DNA from: Campylorhamphus procurvoides
Taxonomy: Eukaryota > Chordata > Aves > Passeriformes > Dendrocolaptidae
Assembly: GCA_013396655.1 (NCBI GenBank)
Contig: WBMV01000050.1
Location: forward strand, 224,091-288,090
Direction of reading: 5' to 3'
DNA: 64,000 nt
The notes beneath the pieces were generated by a model, which saw only the letters and a list, made by a program, of their open reading frames with translations, did not search any database and had not been told where the DNA came from. Positions 61,901 through 64,000 of this stretch are shown here, piece after piece; positions within the stretch are counted from its first letter, which is position 1; each line of letters opens with the position of its first letter. The position numbers and the translations under genes were made by a program.

Positions 61901-62696
61901 CTCATCAAACCCTTCTGCTGAGGAATCAAAGATCTTTGAACTACTGTGATTCCACCAAGGTACAAAGGACTAGAACAGTCCTCCTGGGCCTTCAAATCCA
62001 TTCCCAGCGAATGCAACCTCACCATGAAGTTCTCTACAGCAGCAGCTCAAGCTCCTCAGTAGGAACTGCTGCAGGTTTCTTACCACCACGCTGTTTCACA
62101 ACACCATGTTTACAGCCCGAGAAACATCACAATATAGACACACCCTACAATATATTTGCAAATGAAAAACATAATTCCTTTCAGCCTCATTTTGCTGGGC
62201 TAAACAAGTCAGGTCTTCTAGTCTGACCCCCCACATCCATGAGAACAAAGCAGGCTTCTTTCTAAGACATCCCTTCTCCGAAGTCCTGAGAACTTCTATT
62301 TCAGTTCCATAAGGAACCATCACAAATAACATGAGTAACAGTCAAAGCCAAAGCATTCTGATGTGACCTCTCTGTGTGCAAAGCAGCAGGTAGGTGTGCC
62401 TGCTGCCCCAGGGCAGTACCTGGGAGCCCTCCTCGTTGTAGTGCCGTGCGTTCCGGAACATCAGCTTCATGTCCTCCATCATGGTCTCCTCCGCCGCGTA
62501 CTTGTCGTTGCGGATGTTGTGCTCGATCATCTTCAGGTCCATGGGCTCCAAGATGATCTTGTAATAGTCTGGGTAGTCCTTTTTGGAGGGCTTGACCATG
62601 AACAGATCACAGAGCCGCCTGCCTGTGCCCGGTTCTCGTGCCTCCAGAACCGCGTTGTACAGGATCTTCATCCGCTGCTTTCGTATGTTCTTTTTA
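36217..62696 (-). CDS. PBRM1: PBRM1 (polybromo-1 / BAF180), 3' part: bromodomains 4-6, BAH1-2, HMG box, C-terminus
   Basis: The defining subunit of the PBAF (SWI/SNF) chromatin remodelling complex in the nucleus; it reads acetylated histones through six bromodomains. Seventeen exons with GT-AG junctions join without a frame break and give the last 1174 residues. The first three bromodomains and the 5' end lie beyond the right edge. In visible-residue numbering the order is: bromodomain 4 (about 5-115), bromodomain 5 (about 140-250), bromodomain 6 (about 265-375), BAH1 (about 435-560), BAH2 (about 635-760), an acidic coiled-coil region (about 780-830), HMG box (about 865-920), then a Gln-rich and Pro-rich tail. 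The protein ends RQAYNIEHV, where human ends NLENV. Identification rests on near-identity with vertebrate PBRM1 as I recall it. Two consecutive tail exons (159 and 156 bp) have matching phases and could be skipped without changing frame. Introns carry a solo ERV LTR, a CR1 fragment, a minisatellite and an assembly gap. Confidence 0.97.
36721..36937 (-). CDS. PBRM1: PBRM1 visible exon 16 (Pro-rich tail)
   Basis: 217 bp encoding ILGPPGQQAPPPYPG, then KTQRLLHSEAYLKYIEGLSA and KWDQTL. Acceptor TTGCAG, donor GTAAGG. The second half is highly conserved. Confidence 0.95.
37499..37785 (-). mobile_element. Truncated CR1-type LINE fragment
   Basis: The plus strand reads GGTTCGGGTTGGAAGGGGCC, then GGGCAGGGACACC, CACTTCCAGGGATGGGGCAG and CTAACATCTAATCTAAA. 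These are the antisense 3' terminal blocks of avian CR1 in their usual order. The element is therefore in minus-strand sense, like PBRM1. Only the 3' end is present and it is diverged, with a small internal deletion near 37550. No coding region remains. Confidence 0.88.
38375..38445 (-). CDS. PBRM1: PBRM1 visible exon 15
   Basis: 71 bp encoding VIGQNVSPMVGTPAPGASPF and GQQ. Acceptor ATATAG, donor GTGAGT. The TPAPG core matches vertebrate PBRM1; its first residues differ from the mammalian version as I recall it. Confidence 0.92.
40724..40879 (-). CDS. PBRM1: PBRM1 visible exon 14 (Pro/Gly-rich tail, frame-neutral)
   Basis: 156 bp (52 codons) encoding ISGYPPVLPPLQGPVDGIV, then MGSMQPLHPGVPPPHQL and MPGIPGIPPP. 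Both ends are phase 1, so it can be skipped in frame. Acceptor TTCAAG, donor GTAAGA. Confidence 0.94.
40955..40986. repeat. (CA)16 microsatellite
   Basis: Sixteen CA units on the plus strand, read as (UG)16 in the PBRM1 transcript, starting 76 bp upstream of the acceptor of visible exon 14. Confidence 0.95.
44395..45195. repeat. Minisatellite with 40-bp unit, interrupted by assembly gap
   Basis: Units containing CTCCTGCAGCACCCAACACT and GGGCACCAGGCTG repeat with a 40-bp period at 44402 and 44442 (a shorter 33-bp copy follows), and again with a 40-bp period at 45114 and 45154 on the far side of the gap. The array is in a PBRM1 intron. All frames stay open across it only because of the repeat and the Ns. 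Confidence 0.9.
44496..45113. other. Assembly gap (N run) inside minisatellite
   Basis: 618 Ns flanked on both sides by the same 40-bp repeat, so the missing sequence is almost certainly more copies. The stated length may be only an estimate. Confidence 0.99.
45339..45497 (-). CDS. PBRM1: PBRM1 visible exon 13 (Gln-rich to Pro-rich tail)
   Basis: 159 bp encoding RAAKVAEQQERERAAQQQNS and VGALMGVVPPPTPMGML. Both ends are phase 1, so skipping it would leave the frame intact. Acceptor TTACAG, donor GTAAAA. Confidence 0.94.
48421..48540. repeat. Polypurine (GA-rich) tract
   Basis: About 120 bp almost entirely of A and G on the plus strand. It is partly an imperfect tandem duplication of a GGAAAGGAGGCTGGGAAG-like unit, in the PBRM1 intron between visible exons 12 and 13. 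On the transcribed strand it is a polypyrimidine run. Confidence 0.8.
49140..49341 (-). CDS. PBRM1: PBRM1 visible exon 12 (HMG box)
   Basis: 202 bp encoding a basic lead-in (KGSTKKEGSKRK) and most of a DNA-binding HMG box with NMSGYILFSSEM, HPDYSFGELSRLVGTEWRNL and KKAEYE. Acceptor TCACAG, donor GTAAAT. Confidence 0.96.
52085..52295 (-). CDS. PBRM1: PBRM1 visible exon 11 (acidic coiled coil)
   Basis: 211 bp encoding PLLEKKIQQLEAKFAELEGG, a short coiled coil, followed by an acidic run (DEDMEEMGEEEGD) and LDIMPYTPPQ. Acceptor TTCCAG, donor GTAAGG. Confidence 0.95.
52779..53350 (+). mobile_element. Solo ERVL-type LTR (avian endogenous retrovirus), antisense to PBRM1
   Basis: About 570 bp that follow, in order and on the plus strand, the blocks of the common avian ERVL-type LTR as I recall it. 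The order is a TGGCTGG..GTTAATT start, an ACTGACCAAAGG block (52994-53005), an AATAAAAG element (53039-53046) where the TATA-like motif belongs, a CCAAGTAACC block (53100-53109), GAATTAATTCCTTATTTTG (53169-53187), GATTCTCTCCCCCATTCCAC (53272-53291), and a GCTGCC-rich end. No gag, pol or env sequence and no second LTR is nearby, so it appears to be a solo LTR left by recombination. Ends are approximate and no target-site duplication was seen. It carries no viral gene. Confidence 0.8.
53385..53568 (-). CDS. PBRM1: PBRM1 visible exon 10 (end of BAH2)
   Basis: 184 bp encoding LSFKDFLSCRPTEISENDV, then FLCESRYNESDKQMKKFKG and VVDDEIYYFR, ending BAH2. Acceptor CTGCAG, donor GTAAAA. A solo ERV-type LTR begins about 35 bp into the following intron. 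Confidence 0.95.
54229..54386 (-). CDS. PBRM1: PBRM1 visible exon 9 (BAH2)
   Basis: 158 bp encoding WVRDGAAYFFGPIFIHPEE and KEVFLSNLEETCPMTCIL, the BAH2 core. Acceptor TTCCAG, donor GTAATT. Confidence 0.95.
54691..54836 (-). CDS. PBRM1: PBRM1 visible exon 8 (start of BAH2)
   Basis: 146 bp encoding EMSNGEPGCHYFEQLCYND and MWLKVGDCVFIKSHGLVRPR, opening the second BAH domain. The donor is GTTGGT, a weaker form than the neighbouring GTAAGx donors. Acceptor CTGCAG. Confidence 0.95.
56111..56377 (-). CDS. PBRM1: PBRM1 visible exon 7 (end of BAH1, linker)
   Basis: 267 bp (89 codons) encoding EDVYVCESRYSAKTKSFKKI, the end of BAH1, then a linker with VRFVPRDVPLPVVRVASVF and an acidic stretch that differs from the mammalian sequence as I recall it. 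Both ends are phase 0. Acceptor GTGCAG, donor GTATGT. Confidence 0.94.
56951..57108 (-). CDS. PBRM1: PBRM1 visible exon 6 (BAH1)
   Basis: 158 bp encoding EKWLYGCWFYRPNETFHLA and KFLEKEVFKSDYYNKVPV, the BAH1 core. Acceptor TTAAAG, donor GTGAGA. The flanking intron carries an A-rich stretch (T-rich on the transcribed strand). Confidence 0.95.
58064..58249 (-). CDS. PBRM1: PBRM1 visible exon 5 (start of BAH1)
   Basis: 186 bp encoding SQDCSFKNSMYHVGDYVYV and IVCIERLWEDSA, the start of the first bromo-adjacent homology domain. The acceptor AAATAAG is weak in its last bases, with the pyrimidine tract a little upstream; it is the only AG that keeps the frame (…REAEKSEDSSG). Donor GTAAGG. Confidence 0.93.
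59004..59215 (-). CDS. PBRM1: PBRM1 visible exon 4 (end of bromodomain 6, charged linker)
   Basis: 212 bp encoding TDSEIYEDAVELQQFFIKI, the last helix of bromodomain 6, then a highly charged Lys/Glu linker (EKEKKEKLPKEIEEDKLK). Acceptor GTACAG, donor GTATCT. Confidence 0.95.
59685..60327 (-). CDS. PBRM1: PBRM1 visible exon 3 (bromodomain 5 and start of 6)
   Basis: 643 bp, the longest visible exon. Bromodomain 5 has LPSRSELPDYYVTIKKPVDM and NACTYNEPES with its conserved Asn. It is followed by LLIQELIHNLFVSVMSHQDD, which opens bromodomain 6. Bromodomain 6 lacks the PDYY signature; the corresponding region reads VDPNFPNKPPLTFDIIRKNV. Acceptor TTGTAG, donor GTGAGC. The 5' third is GC-rich at third positions and the rest is not. 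Confidence 0.96.
61505..61610 (-). CDS. PBRM1: PBRM1 visible exon 2
   Basis: 106 bp encoding the last helix of bromodomain 4 (VYNDAHMLEKILKEKRKEL) and an acidic linker (LAEDDDVASPKLKL). Acceptor TTATAG, donor GTAAGA. The final A combines with GT of the next exon into a serine codon. Confidence 0.94.
62420..62696 (-). CDS. PBRM1: PBRM1 visible exon 1 (bromodomain 4)
   Basis: 277 bp encoding most of bromodomain 4, including LCDLFMVKPSKKDYPDYYKI, LEPMDLKMIEHNI and NARHYNEEGSQ. PDYY lies in the ZA loop, and the Asn of YNEE is the acetyl-lysine-binding residue. The acceptor is CTCACAG, so the upstream exon lies beyond the window. Third codon positions are markedly G/C-rich. Confidence 0.95.
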
Positions 62697-64000
62697 CTGT
62701 GAGGTCAAGGGGAAGAACAAAGAGGAGAAGAATAAATATCAGGGGCTCCTTTCCCCACTGCCAGCACTAATATTAAAGTGGCATTAATCTCTGCCATGAA
62801 GAAACAAGGGGAAGGACCTAAATATACACAAAAAGTGCAGCATTAAAACAGGGCAGTAGAATTTGCAAACAGTGACAGCATCATAACCAGCAGGCTACTG
62901 CTAACCAGGAAACTACTTTTAGATATGATTTTCCTCTCATTGGCCCTGAGTTTGAGTGCTCTACAGAATAAAAAAAAAAATAATCACTTGTTTTCAGAAG
63001 TGCAAAGGTCCAAAGGAGCTTTAAGCACCTTCCAGCTGCAGAGAGAACGGACCGGTCAGGACCAGCCATCTGAATCTGAGACCTCAAGATGCAGAGTAAA
63101 CAGGGAAAAAGCCTCCAGCACCTTCATGCCTACCTCTGATGAATACAGAGTACCAAAGACTTGAGCTGGTTATCTCAGGGCAATTCTGTACCCTCTTCAG
63201 TACCAGATAAAAGAAAATACAGACATCAAGAATGTAGTAAAAAGAATGACTTAAATATCTATCAATCACAGCCCAATGAAGTTAGAAGTCAATAAAGCTC
63301 ACCAAAACTGCAAACCCAGGTATGAAATGGTACATGCTATCCCTACAGACCTCACAGTCATCCTGTGTGTAGCTGTTATGGCTGTCTCAAGAAAAGTGAC
63401 AGCACAGCTAAGACACATCAGAAAAACAGTTATGTGAGGCTTCTGGCACAGATACTGCATGGTCTGCAGTGAATCAGGGAAGGGAGAGGAAAGCTTTGTT
63501 AATAGTGTAATCTCAGCTCAGGTACCACTGCACTCACCAACAAACTCACTACAAAGCACTTTTACACAAGCTTCCAATCAGCAAATTCCTTGAGACTTAT
63601 TTAGCTGGTTGTAATTTTGACTCTATTATCTGTAAAGACAACACCACCAATAAAAACTCAGCTGCAGAATGTGCAAAGCAACCCTGTACAACTTGTTAGA
63701 AACCAAACTGCATGACAAGTTTTCCATCTTCTGGATCTTCTCATCCCACATTTCAAATACACCTCATTCAGCCCAGCCTCACACCTGATACCTCTTGCTC
63801 CTTGGTGAGGTCACAAAAACAACTAATGAAAATTAACAACAAAGAAAATTCAAAATATATCTTCTATAGATTAAAGACTTTTTTTCTGCATTATCGTCAC
63901 TGCCGGGAAATGCTGCTTAGCTGTTCACATTAGCAGATAAGCAAGGCCAAGCTGCCAAATTCCCCATTTTACCACGTTTCCAAGTTTTAACATTCAGTTC
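62697..64000 (-). other. PBRM1 intron reaching the window edge
   Basis: 1.3 kb upstream of the bromodomain-4 exon. No exon matching bromodomain 3 or its linker was found, so the preceding exon lies beyond the window. No repeat family recognised. Confidence 0.7.

Overview
The window looks like a bird chromosome segment. The evidence is a truncated CR1-type LINE, a long terminal repeat resembling the common avian ERVL-type LTRs, split genes with consensus GT-AG introns, and three conserved vertebrate genes in the order NT5DC2 - SMIM4 - PBRM1, the arrangement known from human 3p21. Species cannot be set from the sequence alone. Two assembly gaps (27057-27234 and 44496-45113) interrupt it.

Layout. 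Positions 1-1492 hold the 3' flank and probable 3' UTR of NT5DC2. NT5DC2 runs on the minus strand from a first exon broken by the gap at 27057 down to a stop at 1493-1495. All 14 exons were placed and the reading frame is continuous through them. A CpG-rich, CCAAT-box-rich region (about 27235-27707) lies between NT5DC2 and SMIM4 and probably drives both in opposite directions. SMIM4 (plus strand, two coding exons, 72 residues) follows at 27708-29061. A gene-poor stretch of several kb separates it from PBRM1. PBRM1 runs on the minus strand from beyond the right edge to a stop at 36217-36219. Seventeen exons encode its last 1174 residues: bromodomains 4-6, two BAH domains, an HMG box and a proline-rich C-terminal tail.

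What the genes do. NT5DC2 is a HAD-family 5'-nucleotidase-like protein of poorly known substrate. SMIM4 is a small mitochondrial inner-membrane protein implicated in complex III assembly. PBRM1 (BAF180/polybromo) is the chromatin-reading subunit of the PBAF remodeller. No functional link among the three is implied beyond the shared promoter of the first two.

Other features. A solo ERVL-type LTR lies antisense about 35 bp from a PBRM1 splice donor. A 40-bp-unit minisatellite surrounds the second gap. There are also a (CA)16 tract close to a frame-neutral PBRM1 exon, a polypurine tract, and a tRNA-derived SINE-like sequence. I found no CRISPR array, operon, functional tRNA/rRNA gene or novel gene system. 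This is an ordinary vertebrate region with a few locally interesting structures.
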